DNA of 64,000 bases from Thermogemmatispora aurantia (lineage in GTDB: Bacteria > Chloroflexota > Ktedonobacteria > Ktedonobacterales > Ktedonobacteraceae): the NCBI RefSeq assembly GCF_008974285.1, contig NZ_BKZV01000003.1, forward strand, positions 124,001 to 188,000. Reading direction: 5' to 3'. The notes under the pieces are model-generated. The model was not told the origin of the DNA. It was given only the letters and a program-made list of their open reading frames with translations, and ran no database searches. This document shows positions 1-7,943 of this stretch, in pieces. The first letter of the stretch is position 1. Each line of letters starts with the position of its first letter. Both the position numbers and the translations under genes were made by a program.

Positions 1-269
1 CAGGCCCTCCCTTTCGGTATGTGCGCTGGTACACTGACCCTGACTAACCGTGGGGCACAGGCTCGTCGGCCCAGGGTCAGTCAATCCAGTCGGCTGCAGC
101 GGAACCGGACTCGCCGACTCGTGAATACACTCCTGACAGCCTCGCGTAGGGGTGGATTAGCTGTCTGGCCAATCAGGCTGATAGCGAGACCCAGAGAGCC
201 AGCGTTTCTCCTGGCGATATTGCAGGGGAGACAAGCTCAGGAGAACCGCGGGAGGGGAGGGAGAGCGCA
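1..269. other. Non-coding window edge
   Basis: I see no convincing gene, promoter or terminator here. Short open frames exist on both strands but lack a ribosome binding site and recognisable family features. The stretch is the downstream flank of the minus-strand HU-like gene and has no obvious hairpin followed by a T-run. Confidence 0.4.
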
Positions 270-635
270 CTAGTGGTGCCGCCGCTCTCCCTGCCGCTCG
301 CTCTCCCCATGCGCTCGTCCTTGCTGCCCCCTGGCCGCCTGGGCCAGGACAGCCCCCACGGAGAAGCCGACTCGTTTGCGCGCGGGAATAGTAATCTGCT
401 GCCCCCCACGGATGGATTTGACTTTGCGCGGAGCAACGGTGCGCAGGCTCCAGGTGCCGAAGCCCATCAGACGGACCTCGTGCCCACGAGCCAGTTCCTC
501 GCGCACGACTTCGGTGAAGGCATCGATCACTTTGCCCGTCTCCTTGAGGCTGAGGCCGGCCCTGGCCGCCGTCTGGTGAATCAGCTCGTCCTTGCCAATG
601 ACACTATGGTGCTTTTCAGACGAGACAGTGGTCAT
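270..635 (-). CDS. HU/IHF-family DNA-binding protein
   Basis: This 121-residue protein is a nucleoid-associated HU/IHF-type protein that should dimerise and bend DNA. It begins the fold with the usual IGKDELIHQTA helix and carries the GFGTW segment (residues 58-62) and IPARK (residues 83-87) that frame the DNA-binding arm. The arm tip, normally N-P-x-T-G, reads S-I-R-G-G (residues 74-78), so the proline that intercalates between base pairs in HU is absent. A basic and acidic tail of about 20 residues follows the fold. GGAGGG lies upstream of the ATG. The gene is divergent from the GntR regulator. Family assignment is secure; the mode of DNA bending is uncertain. Confidence 0.9.
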   Translation of the reverse strand: MTTVSSEKHHSVIGKDELIHQTAARAGLSLKETGKVIDAFTEVVREELARGHEVRLMGFGTWSLRTVAPRKVKSIRGGQQITIPARKRVGFSVGAVLAQAARGQQGRAHGESERQGERRHH

Positions 636-868
636 ATCGGTTATTCCCTCCTTGTGCTAACGAAATGGCGCTGCTGAAGGCCATTGCGCCGCTGGGCGCC
701 CCTTCACAACGCTTCTTGACGCAACACACGTTCCCGGTTTCGGTGAGCGTCTTGGGTCTCTCAGCGACTCACCATGCTGCCGCATTATGTATGGGAATGG
801 TGTTACCATCCATTTCCACTATACAGAGCCTCACCAAATACCGCAGGAGAAAGCTCCTAGCATTCCCC

Positions 869-918
869 TTGACATGCTAGACAGGGATGGTTAAACTTGT
901 CTACAAGATGTCTAGACA
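869..918 (+). promoter_or_regulatory. GntR gene promoter with HutC-type operator
   Basis: A -35 box TTGACA (869-874) and a -10 box TAAACT (892-897) are separated by exactly 17 bp. Overlapping and following them are CTAGACAG (877-884), TTGTCTACAA (897-906) and the perfect palindrome TGTCTAGACA (909-918). This matches the GT-n-TA-n-AC operator style of the HutC/UTRA branch of GntR regulators (DasR, NagR, PhnF), so autorepression is likely. The predicted transcription start, near 904, lies only a few bases before the ATG at 908. Confidence 0.7.
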
Positions 919-1642
919 GAATAGAGCCTATTTGCAAATCTGTGCTGCCCTTGAGGAAGAGATCCGCAGCGGACGCCTGCCAACGGGCCAGCGGCTACCG
1001 GGTGAGTACGAGCTAGCGCGGCGCTTTGGCGTCAGTCGCATGACCGTGCGGCAAGCGCTGGCGGAGTTAGCGCGCAAACAGCTTATTCAGACGCGGGCTG
1101 GCTCAGGCAGCTATATCACCTTTGATCATCGGCCTCTGGACTGGAGTCAGGGCTGGTCGCGAGCACTGATGCGTCAGGGGGCGCAGGTGACGACGCGCGT
1201 GCTCTACTTTGGGGCGGTGGTCGAACCCGAGCTGCGGGAGCGCCTGCAGGTAGAGGCGGAGCGTTTCATTGCCCTGGACCGCCTGCGCCTGCTAGAAGGG
1301 TGTGAGCCCATCTCGCTAGAGCGCAGCCGTATTCCGCTGACGGCGCAGACGAGTGCCCTCTTGGATATCGATTTCGCCCATGAGTCGCTGATGGAGGCGC
1401 TGACGGGGCGTCTAGGGCTAGTACCTGCGACTGGAGAAGAGTGGGTAGAGGTAACGCGCCTGCGCACGGAGGAGGCCCATCTTCTAGGGAAGGCGATTGG
1501 GGAGGCGTTCTTGCTGAGCCGGCGAGTAACACGTGATCACGAGGGGCTGGTGATCGAGCATGTTATCAGTTTGCTGGACCCGTCGCATTTCCGCCTCTAT
1601 ATGACCTTTGATCTGAACCAGAACGAGCGACCGCGGAGGTAG
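908..1642 (+). CDS. GntR-family regulator, HutC/UTRA type
   Basis: The protein is a transcriptional repressor with an N-terminal winged helix-turn-helix (about residues 5-70; LPGEYELARRFGVSRMTVRQAL is the recognition region) and a C-terminal UTRA effector domain of the kind that binds small sugars, nucleosides or amino acids. I chose ATG 908 because the upstream ATG at 887 lies between the -35 and -10 boxes and would not be transcribed; the mRNA would then be nearly leaderless. The gene ends 5 bp before an ADP-ribosylglycohydrolase gene and heads an apparent four-gene operon with a permease and a sugar kinase, the gene set of E. coli yegTUVW, where YegW is the equivalent regulator. The ligand is unknown. 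Confidence 0.9.
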   Translation: MSRQNRAYLQICAALEEEIRSGRLPTGQRLPGEYELARRFGVSRMTVRQALAELARKQLIQTRAGSGSYITFDHRPLDWSQGWSRALMRQGAQVTTRVLYFGAVVEPELRERLQVEAERFIALDRLRLLEGCEPISLERSRIPLTAQTSALLDIDFAHESLMEALTGRLGLVPATGEEWVEVTRLRTEEAHLLGKAIGEAFLLSRRVTRDHEGLVIEHVISLLDPSHFRLYMTFDLNQNERPRR

Positions 1643-1647
1643 CAGCC

Positions 1648-2700
1648 ATGCATGAAGCGCGCCAAGCAGCGCTACGCGACCAGCAAGAGATGATGCGCCG
1701 GGCGCAAGGGACCTTGCTGGGGCTGGCAATTGGTGATGCCCTGGGTATGCCAACGCAGATGCTGCCACGCCCGATGGTGGCCCAGCTTTTTCCGGTCCTG
1801 GAGGGGTTTGAGGCTGGCCCGCTGCAGAATGCCATCAGCGCTGGACAGCCGGCTGGTCGAGTGACCGATGATACGCAGCAAGCTCTGCTGGTGGCACGCC
1901 TGTTGGTGGAGGGCCAGGGCCATGTAGAGGGCGCGCGGTTCGTAGAGGAACTGCTCCGCTGGGCCGAGCAGGCGGAGGCCGATGGAAGTGAACAGCTTGG
2001 GCCATCGTCGCGGCGGGCCTTGGAGGCGGTACAGCGAGGAGCAGCTCCCGAGGAGGCCGGGCGGCGGGGCGATACCAATGGGGCGGCCATGCGCATTGCC
2101 CCTGTAGGGATCGCGGTGCCGCTAGAACCGGTTGAGCGCTTTCTGAAACGAGTTGAGGAGGCCTGTCGCCCAACTCACTTTACGGGTCTGGCGATCGCCG
2201 GGGCGGCGGCGGTGGCGGCGGTCATCAGCGCTGGTCTGGAGGGAGCAAGCTTTGTGGAGGCGGTCAACGAGGCGCGGCGTCTGGCACGTCTGGGGCAGGA
2301 ACGGGGGGCCTATGTGGCGGGGGCCTCGGTGGCGGAGCGACTGGTCTGGGCTGTGGACCTGGTGAGCCAGTTGGATGAGGAGAGCGCGCAGGATGCGATT
2401 GTGGATCTGATCGGAACGGGAGTTGCGACGCAGGAGGCGGTGCCGGCGGCCTTTGCCATTGCCCAGCGCTGGCAGGCTGATCCCTGGCGAGCCTGCCTGA
2501 TAGCGGCCCGCCTCGGCGGGGACAGCGATACGATCGCGGCTCTGGTGGGGGCTATGCTCGGCGCCTGCTCTGGTCTAGAGGTTTTCCCTGTCGAGGCACG
2601 CACCACGGTGGTGCAGGTCAATGCTTTGGACATCGACGGGTTGCTCAGCGAGCTATTGGCTTTGCGGACCCGCTTGCAACAAGAGGAGGTACGCCTGTGA
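1648..2700 (+). CDS. ADP-ribosylglycohydrolase family protein (YegU-like)
   Basis: This 350-residue protein belongs to the DraG/ARH all-helical hydrolase family, which uses two Mg ions to cleave N- or O-glycosidic bonds of ADP-ribose or related ribosides. The expected motifs are present: GLAIGDALGMP near residue 30, the metal-binding TDDT near residue 73, and GGDSDTIAALVGAMLGA near residue 290. It sits between the GntR regulator and an NCS1 permease and overlaps the permease start by 4 bases (GTGA). In the yeg-type context such enzymes are thought to split an imported nucleoside-like compound, feeding the ribosyl part to the PfkB kinase. That role is inferred; a protein de-ADP-ribosylation role is less likely here. 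Confidence 0.88.
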   Translation: MHEARQAALRDQQEMMRRAQGTLLGLAIGDALGMPTQMLPRPMVAQLFPVLEGFEAGPLQNAISAGQPAGRVTDDTQQALLVARLLVEGQGHVEGARFVEELLRWAEQAEADGSEQLGPSSRRALEAVQRGAAPEEAGRRGDTNGAAMRIAPVGIAVPLEPVERFLKRVEEACRPTHFTGLAIAGAAAVAAVISAGLEGASFVEAVNEARRLARLGQERGAYVAGASVAERLVWAVDLVSQLDEESAQDAIVDLIGTGVATQEAVPAAFAIAQRWQADPWRACLIAARLGGDSDTIAALVGAMLGACSGLEVFPVEARTTVVQVNALDIDGLLSELLALRTRLQQEEVRL

Positions 2701-4175
2701 GCGTGCAACAACAGCTACAGCCGGAAGCTGATCGTCCCTGGGCTATCGAGCTGCATGGCATCGAGCCAATTGGGGATGGTGAGCGTCACGGTGCGCCCAC
2801 TGAACTGTTTTGGGTCTGGTTTGCCGCCAACATTGGGATCTTAGGCATTGTTTACGGCGGTATTTTGACTGCTGCTGGTTTGAATCTCTGGCAGAGTCTG
2901 CTGGTCGCCGTGGTTGGCTCTGCCGGATCGTTCGTGCTCGTCGGTGTACTGAGTGTGGCTGGCAAGTGGGGGGGCGCGCCAATGTTGACGCTATCACGTG
3001 CCCCCTTCGGGACGCGCGGCAATTTGGGTCCGACGCTCATCAGCTGGGTCAGTCTGGTTGGATGGGAGACGATTACGGTGATTACGGCTGCCTATGCCCT
3101 GCTCGGATTGCTGGGTTTGCTGGGACTGCCGGCGACCCCTGTCTGGACACTGGTCAGCCTGGTGGGGGTAGCACTGCTGGTGGTGCTTTTTGGCCTGCTC
3201 GGTCATGCGACGCTGGTCTGGATTCAACAGGCGGCAACCTGGATCTTTGGTCTGCTGACACTGGTGGTAGTGCTGTTCTTGCTGACAAAAACGGACTGGG
3301 CAAAGGTGCTGGCGGCTCCGCCAGGCCCCTGGGATAGCGGAGTGCTGGCGACGTTGAGCATTGTGATTGCAGGGACAGGGATTGGCTGGGCCAATGCCGG
3401 AGCTGACTATACTCGCTATCTGCCGCGTGCGAGCAGCGGTCGGGCTATTGTCGGTTGGACGGTGCTGGGGGCCACGCTCCCGCTGGTGGTGCTGATCATG
3501 ACAGGGGTTTTTCTGTCGAGCCGCTTGCCCAACCTGACAAGCGCGACCAACCCGATTACGGCAATTGGCCAGGAGCTGCCGCCCTGGATGGCTGCCCCTT
3601 ATCTGCTGACGGCGGTAGGTGGCTTGATTGCTTCCGCTGATCTGTCGATCTATTCCTCGGGGCTGAATCTGCTGGCGCTCGGCGTGCGGCTGGAGCGCTA
3701 CAAGACGGTGCTTATTGATGGAGTGCTGATGGTGGCCGGGGCTGCCTATGTAATGCTGGTGGCACAGGATTTCTTCGGACCGTTTGAGAGCTTTTTGCAA
3801 CTGCTCTCGGATGGCCTGACTGCCTGGGCGGCGGTCTTTGTCGTGGATATGCTCCTGCGTCGCGGCTATGATGCGCGCGGTCTGATAGAGACGGGGCCGG
3901 GAAGCCGCTATTATTATCGAGCTGGAGTGAACTGGCGGGCGCTCATAGCCTGGCTGCTTGGCATTGTTATGGGCCTGCTCTTTACGGTCTCACCCTGGTT
4001 CACAGGTCCCCTGGCGCGAGGCATCTTCGCCTCTAGCAGCCTTGGTTATCTGTTGGGGTTCGTGGTGAGCGCGCTCGTGTACTGGCTGCTGATCTTGGCT
4101 GGTGGAAGGAGGGAAGTGCTGGAAGCCGCCGGCGGGCTGGCCTCGGGGGTGCCGGGGGGAGAGGGATCGGCATGA
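2697..4175 (+). CDS. NCS1-family nucleobase/nucleoside permease
   Basis: The 492-residue integral membrane protein has about 12 hydrophobic segments and the features of the nucleobase:cation symporter-1 family (CodB, Mhp1, PucI type): an N-terminal cytosolic stretch ending in ELFWVWFAANIG, then the PFGTRGNLGP loop after segment 2 and the VGWETI helix. Substrates of this family are purines, pyrimidines, hydantoins or thiamine precursors. It starts at a GTG overlapping the previous stop codon, with AAGAGGAGGT upstream, and its 3' end overlaps the kinase gene (ATGA). In E. coli yegTUVW the transporter is an MFS nucleoside permease, so this is a non-homologous replacement. The exact substrate cannot be read from sequence. 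Confidence 0.88.
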   Translation: MSVQQQLQPEADRPWAIELHGIEPIGDGERHGAPTELFWVWFAANIGILGIVYGGILTAAGLNLWQSLLVAVVGSAGSFVLVGVLSVAGKWGGAPMLTLSRAPFGTRGNLGPTLISWVSLVGWETITVITAAYALLGLLGLLGLPATPVWTLVSLVGVALLVVLFGLLGHATLVWIQQAATWIFGLLTLVVVLFLLTKTDWAKVLAAPPGPWDSGVLATLSIVIAGTGIGWANAGADYTRYLPRASSGRAIVGWTVLGATLPLVVLIMTGVFLSSRLPNLTSATNPITAIGQELPPWMAAPYLLTAVGGLIASADLSIYSSGLNLLALGVRLERYKTVLIDGVLMVAGAAYVMLVAQDFFGPFESFLQLLSDGLTAWAAVFVVDMLLRRGYDARGLIETGPGSRYYYRAGVNWRALIAWLLGIVMGLLFTVSPWFTGPLARGIFASSSLGYLLGFVVSALVYWLLILAGGRREVLEAAGGLASGVPGGEGSA

Positions 4176-5143
4176 GCCAGCTGCGATTGCGTCCCCGACG
4201 TCTGGTGCTGGTGGGGAGTGTGCTGGTGGATCTGCTGCTCTATGTGGAGCGCCTGCCCGAGCGCGGTGGTGATCTACTGGCAGAGCGTGCGCTGCAGGCG
4301 GTAGGAGGAGGCTTTAATGTCCTGATGGGAGCGCTGCGGCTGGGATTGCCAGCGGCCTATGCAGGGCGTATCGGGGATGGGCCGATGGGGTATCGGGTGC
4401 GCGCTGAGTTAGCGGCGGCGGGCATTCCGGTGCTGCTACCGCCGGTCGTAGGGAGGGACACGGGCTTTGATATCGGCCTGGTTGAGCCAGATGGCGAACG
4501 GACCTTTGTCACTGCCCCGGGTGTGGAGGCGGAGCTGAGCCTCCCTGAGCTGGAGGGGCTGGCCTTGCAAGAGGGAGATGCGGTCTACGTCTCGGGTTAC
4601 GATCTCTGTTATCCTCTCTCGGGTGCGGCTCTGGAGGCCTGGCTGCCGGGTTTAGCTCCAGGCTGCCTGCTCGTGCTGGACCCGGGGCCGCTGGTGGCAA
4701 CCATTCCGACGCAGCGACTGGAGCAGGTCTTGCGCCGCGTGGACGTGTTGAGCTTGAACGCGCGCGAGCTGCAGCTGCTGAGTGGCGAGGAGGAGCCGGC
4801 CCGTGGAGCTGCACGCCTGTGTTCGCAACTCGCTCCCCAGGGGGTTGTTGTTGCGAGGGTGGGGGCTGAGGGTTGCTGGCTGGTGAGCGCTGGGGGAGTA
4901 CCGTTGCGAGTTGCGCCCAGGCCGGCGCGAGTGGTGGTAGATACGACAGGGGCGGGCGACGCTCATGTGGCGGCCTTTCTGGCGGCGCTGGCGGGGGGAC
5001 GGAACCTTGAGGAGGCAGCCTATGAGGCCAATGTGGCTGCCTCGCTGGCGGTGGAGCGCGCCGGGCCGGCCACAACTCCAACGCGGGCCGAGCTGGAGAT
5101 GGCCCTGGCGGAGGGCAGAAAGGGAGGGGGAGAGTGGGAATAA
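4172..5143 (+). CDS. PfkB-family carbohydrate or nucleoside kinase (YegV-like)
   Basis: This 323-residue ribokinase-fold enzyme phosphorylates a sugar or nucleoside hydroxyl with ATP. The N-terminal glycine pair region (AVGGGFNV, residues 42-49) and the C-terminal PfkB signature DTTGAGDAHVAAF (about residues 257-269), containing the catalytic aspartate and the GAGD anion hole, are intact. It is translationally coupled to the permease by an ATGA overlap and ends the GntR-hydrolase-permease-kinase operon. The likely job is to phosphorylate the ribosyl product or the imported nucleoside. Whether it is a ribokinase, a nucleoside kinase or a pseudouridine kinase-like enzyme is not decidable here. 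Confidence 0.9.
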   Translation: MSQLRLRPRRLVLVGSVLVDLLLYVERLPERGGDLLAERALQAVGGGFNVLMGALRLGLPAAYAGRIGDGPMGYRVRAELAAAGIPVLLPPVVGRDTGFDIGLVEPDGERTFVTAPGVEAELSLPELEGLALQEGDAVYVSGYDLCYPLSGAALEAWLPGLAPGCLLVLDPGPLVATIPTQRLEQVLRRVDVLSLNARELQLLSGEEEPARGAARLCSQLAPQGVVVARVGAEGCWLVSAGGVPLRVAPRPARVVVDTTGAGDAHVAAFLAALAGGRNLEEAAYEANVAASLAVERAGPATTPTRAELEMALAEGRKGGGEWE

Positions 5144-5335
5144 ATTCCCTCTTGCGTGGGTTATCTCTGGGTGGAAACGGGAGAAAGGTAGCCGGTGAGG
5201 TGGGCGGCGCTCCCGTGGGAGAGGAAGCGCGCTGGTTCAGGCCGCGCGCTGAGGGGAGCGGCCTCGCCGGCGCTCAGGACAGTTGGTTACACGCCGTTCA
5301 GACTGTGATCATTTCTGCAGAAGGGGGTGAGCGCC

Positions 5336-5812
5336 ATGATGGTCATGACGCGCTTCGATCCGCTGCGCGAGATGATCAGCCTGCGCGAAGCGATGAACCG
5401 GCTGTTTGAGCAGAGCTTTGTCCGTCCGCTGTGGCGTCTGGATGGTGAGGCACGTCCGCAGCTGCCGCTGGATGTTTACGAGGAGGAGCAGGGATATATC
5501 GTCCGGGCGCTGGTTCCTGGGGTCAAGCCCGAGGATATCGGGCTGGAGGTGCAGGACCAGAGCCTGGTGATCCGCGTCAACTATCCGACGGCGGTGGAGG
5601 AAGGCCGACAGGTCAATTGGCTGCTGCATGAGATTGGCAGCGGCGCCTGCGAACGGGTGGTGACCTTCGAGCGTCCGATCGACGCTGAGAAGGTCGAGGC
5701 ACACTACGAGCACGGTGTGCTGACCATCACGGTGCCCGTGGCTGAGGGAAGCCGGCCCAGGCGGATTAGCATCACCGCTGCCGAGGCTGAGCGGCAGCCG
5801 GTGACGGCCTGA
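5336..5812 (+). CDS. Small heat-shock protein, Hsp20/alpha-crystallin
   Basis: This 158-residue holdase chaperone prevents aggregation of unfolded proteins. A short N-terminal arm (TRFDPLREMISLREAMNRLF) is followed by an alpha-crystallin domain running from LDVYEEEQGYIVRALVPGV to the HYEHGVLTITVPV strand, which carries the family's G-V-L-T-I-x-V-P motif. ATG 5336 is preferred over GTG 5327 because AAGGGGGTGA (5321-5330) is then a well-spaced ribosome binding site; with GTG 5327 that site would lie inside the coding region. About 190 bp separate it from the upstream kinase, so it is probably a separate unit. I see no CIRCE element. Confidence 0.93.
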   Translation: MMVMTRFDPLREMISLREAMNRLFEQSFVRPLWRLDGEARPQLPLDVYEEEQGYIVRALVPGVKPEDIGLEVQDQSLVIRVNYPTAVEEGRQVNWLLHEIGSGACERVVTFERPIDAEKVEAHYEHGVLTITVPVAEGSRPRRISITAAEAERQPVTA

Positions 5813-5815
5813 GAT

Positions 5816-5842
5816 CGGCCTCCTGCTCCTTCGCCCGGAGGC
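5816..5842 (+). terminator. Possible terminator hairpin after hsp20
   Basis: A 7-bp inverted repeat, GGCCTCC and GGAGGCC, begins within a few bases of the hsp20 stop codon. There is no T-run after it, so it is only a candidate terminator. Confidence 0.3.
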
Positions 5843-6001
5843 CCCAGTGCTGATCGCAGCCCGCTCTGGGTGAGCCGGCTGCGGTCTTCCTCGCTGTGCC
5901 TCCGGCAGGCACCCTGAAGTGCTCCAGGGTCCGCCACCCTCTTCCTCCCTCTTCGGACGCCCTCGCTTCCTGTGTCGCTGCCGGTACAGCTCGGTACTAG
6001 C

Positions 6002-6589
6002 TCACTCCAGGCGCTGCAGAATGAGCGAGAGCAGCCTCGTCGGGTTCCCTTCAAAAAGGACCGGCGAGGCTGTTTTTTTGCGCAATCGGGGGTACCAGGC
6101 GGGCAGCTCATCGGCCAGACCGCCGCTGCCGACAAGGACGCCGATAGGTTTGCCTTCGTAAATCAGGTTGGTGAATTCATTGAGGGTGCCCCAGCCGCCG
6201 CTGATGATGATGCCGGCGTCGCTGTTGACCGTCGAGATGACGTTACGGTATTTCAGACGAGCGCCCCAGTCCTGTTCTGCTGTAGCCGGGGTCAGGCCGA
6301 AAAGATCGTGGTAGCCGGGGGGTACATAGATCAAGCGGCGGTAGATGCCGATGTCGTCCTGGGGGTAGGCGCGGCGATGCTCATCAAGGTTGAGGGCCGG
6401 GGTGAAGCCCCAGACCTCGGCCCCGTGCTCGAAAGCGGTTTTGGCCACGGCGTAGGGCATACCGCTGCAGGCACCGGTGATGACGATGCAGCCATGTGCA
6501 GCCAGGGCCTGGCCCAGCTCGCGGGCCAGGCTGAGGGCGCGCTCGCTCTCGACGATGTTGGAGCCATAGACACCGATCTTGAAGGCCAT
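6002..6589 (-). CDS. LOG/TIGR00725-family nucleotide-binding protein
   Basis: This 195-residue Rossmann-fold protein resembles the LOG/YgdH family, in which some members are cytokinin-type phosphoribohydrolases cleaving nucleoside 5'-monophosphates and others are uncharacterised. Visible features are IGVYGSN at the N-terminus, TGACSGMPYAVA (about residues 39-50) and the phosphate-binding GGWGTLNEF near residue 132, a variant of the family's PGGxGTxxE motif that still ends with the glutamate or near-equivalent. AGGAGGAG lies 8 bases before the ATG. It is convergent with hsp20 and upstream of nothing obvious, so context does not refine the function. Confidence 0.8.
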   Translation of the reverse strand: MAFKIGVYGSNIVESERALSLARELGQALAAHGCIVITGACSGMPYAVAKTAFEHGAEVWGFTPALNLDEHRRAYPQDDIGIYRRLIYVPPGYHDLFGLTPATAEQDWGARLKYRNVISTVNSDAGIIISGGWGTLNEFTNLIYEGKPIGVLVGSGGLADELPAWYPRLRKKTASPVLFEGNPTRLLSLILQRLE

Positions 6590-6706
6590 GCTTTTCTCCT
6601 CCTCTGCTTTGCTGCGAATTGGGCCGCGCTCCCGACCGGGATAGGTGGGGGCAGTGCTTTGCCTGGTCGTTGCTATTGTAGCCTTCTTGCTCTTGCTCTG
6701 GTCAAG

Positions 6707-7870
6707 TCAAGGAAGAAGGCCCTCGTTGGCAATCTCGGAGGCCACGTAGTAGCGCAGTACCATTGCTGGCGAGTTCCAGCCGCCGGCTTGCTGGAGCTGG
6801 GCCAGGTTGCGCTGGTGGCTGGCGTGGTAGGTCGCCCAGTAATGGCGACAATCGTGGGGGGAGAGGTGATCGATGCCGAGCTGATCGCCGAGGTCTTTGA
6901 GCAGGTACTCAACGAGGCGCGTGCTGATGTGTCGGCCTTTGTAGCCTGGGAAGAGGTAGCGCTCGCCGGCGACGTCGGGTAAGTAGGCGCGTAGGGCCTG
7001 CAGACAGTCGGCAGACAGTCGATGCGTCTGCTCCCGGTCGACCTTTTCACGGTAGAAGCGCAGGAGACCGCGGCTGAGCTGGACGTCCTTGACCTGGAGC
7101 GCGACCAGCTCGCCGACGCGCAGTCCGAGATCGAGCAACAGGCAGAGGATGACGCGGGCACGCCGTCCCTGGGGTGTGTTGGGATCATGGCAGCGCTTGA
7201 GCCAGGCAACCTGCTCCTCGGTCAGGGGGTTCGGTTCGGCTTTTTTGGCGCCGCGCCGCGTGATGGGACGCTGGCGGTCAATGTGGCGCCCTTCCTTATG
7301 GCGATAGCCCTGGACACGGCTGATGCGATAGAGTTCTTCCTGACTGAGCACGCCGGCATCAGCAGCCAAACGGCAGTAGCGCTTGAGGGTGGAGAGACGC
7401 ACGTTCATGGTGTCGATGGCGTAGCCCTGGCGCTCCATCCAGCTGAGAAAAAGCTGGATCAGGCCGGCAGTAACAAAGCGCCAGGTCGAGGCCTCCAGAA
7501 AGAGGGCCTGGGTGAGAGTGGCGATGTCTGCTTGCAGGGCGACCCCCGTGGTACGGACACCAGCTTCGAGACAGAAGGTGGCAAAGGCTTTGAGATCCCA
7601 GAGCTGGCGAATGCGTGTGTTATGGGCCTGCCGCCGATGGTAGCGAGCAAAGATCTCGTGCTGAGCGTACAGGTCAGCGATGTCCGCGATGCTCCGCAGG
7701 AGGTCCAGGTCCTCGCCCGCCATGGTGTCCAGGCCCTTCCTCTCGTCTTCAGGAACACCGGGCTGTTCCTCTCGCTCGCGTACGATCCCTGTCAGCCTGG
7801 GCTGCGCCGGGGGGAGCAGGGCCGTACGCTGCTGCCTCGGAAGGCGGGAGGGTGGTTTCTTTTCGCTCAT
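6707..7870 (-). CDS. Tyrosine recombinase/integrase
   Basis: The 387-residue protein is a site-specific recombinase of the XerC/D-phage integrase family. About 60 low-complexity N-terminal residues precede a SAM-like core-binding domain (about residues 65-175), then the catalytic domain: Arg in LDLGLRVGEL, the SPHDCRHYWAT H-x-x-R box, a Trp in GGWNSP in place of the second His, and the nucleophilic Tyr in LRYYVAS near the C-terminus. All catalytic positions seem present, so it should be active. No tRNA, transposase or phage gene adjoins it, which suggests a domesticated or stand-alone recombinase rather than a live element. A strong promoter lies just upstream, and a palindrome with recombinase-site geometry lies 412 bp upstream. 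Confidence 0.9.
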   Translation of the reverse strand: MSEKKPPSRLPRQQRTALLPPAQPRLTGIVREREEQPGVPEDERKGLDTMAGEDLDLLRSIADIADLYAQHEIFARYHRRQAHNTRIRQLWDLKAFATFCLEAGVRTTGVALQADIATLTQALFLEASTWRFVTAGLIQLFLSWMERQGYAIDTMNVRLSTLKRYCRLAADAGVLSQEELYRISRVQGYRHKEGRHIDRQRPITRRGAKKAEPNPLTEEQVAWLKRCHDPNTPQGRRARVILCLLLDLGLRVGELVALQVKDVQLSRGLLRFYREKVDREQTHRLSADCLQALRAYLPDVAGERYLFPGYKGRHISTRLVEYLLKDLGDQLGIDHLSPHDCRHYWATYHASHQRNLAQLQQAGGWNSPAMVLRYYVASEIANEGLLP

Positions 7871-7914
7871 ATTGTTTCTCTATTCCACTAAAATATATAT
7901 TTGCTTTTATATGA

Positions 7915-7943
7915 AGTATAAAGGTGGAAGAGAAGGTTGTCAA
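7915..7943 (-). promoter_or_regulatory. Near-consensus promoter of the recombinase gene
   Basis: Read on the minus strand, TTGACA (7943-7938) is followed after exactly 17 bp by TATACT (7920-7915), a 6/6 and a 5/6 match to the sigma-70 type consensus. The predicted start near 7908 gives a leader of about 37 bases before the ATG at 7870. The AT-rich stretch 7870-7920 stands out from the GC-rich surroundings. Confidence 0.7.
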
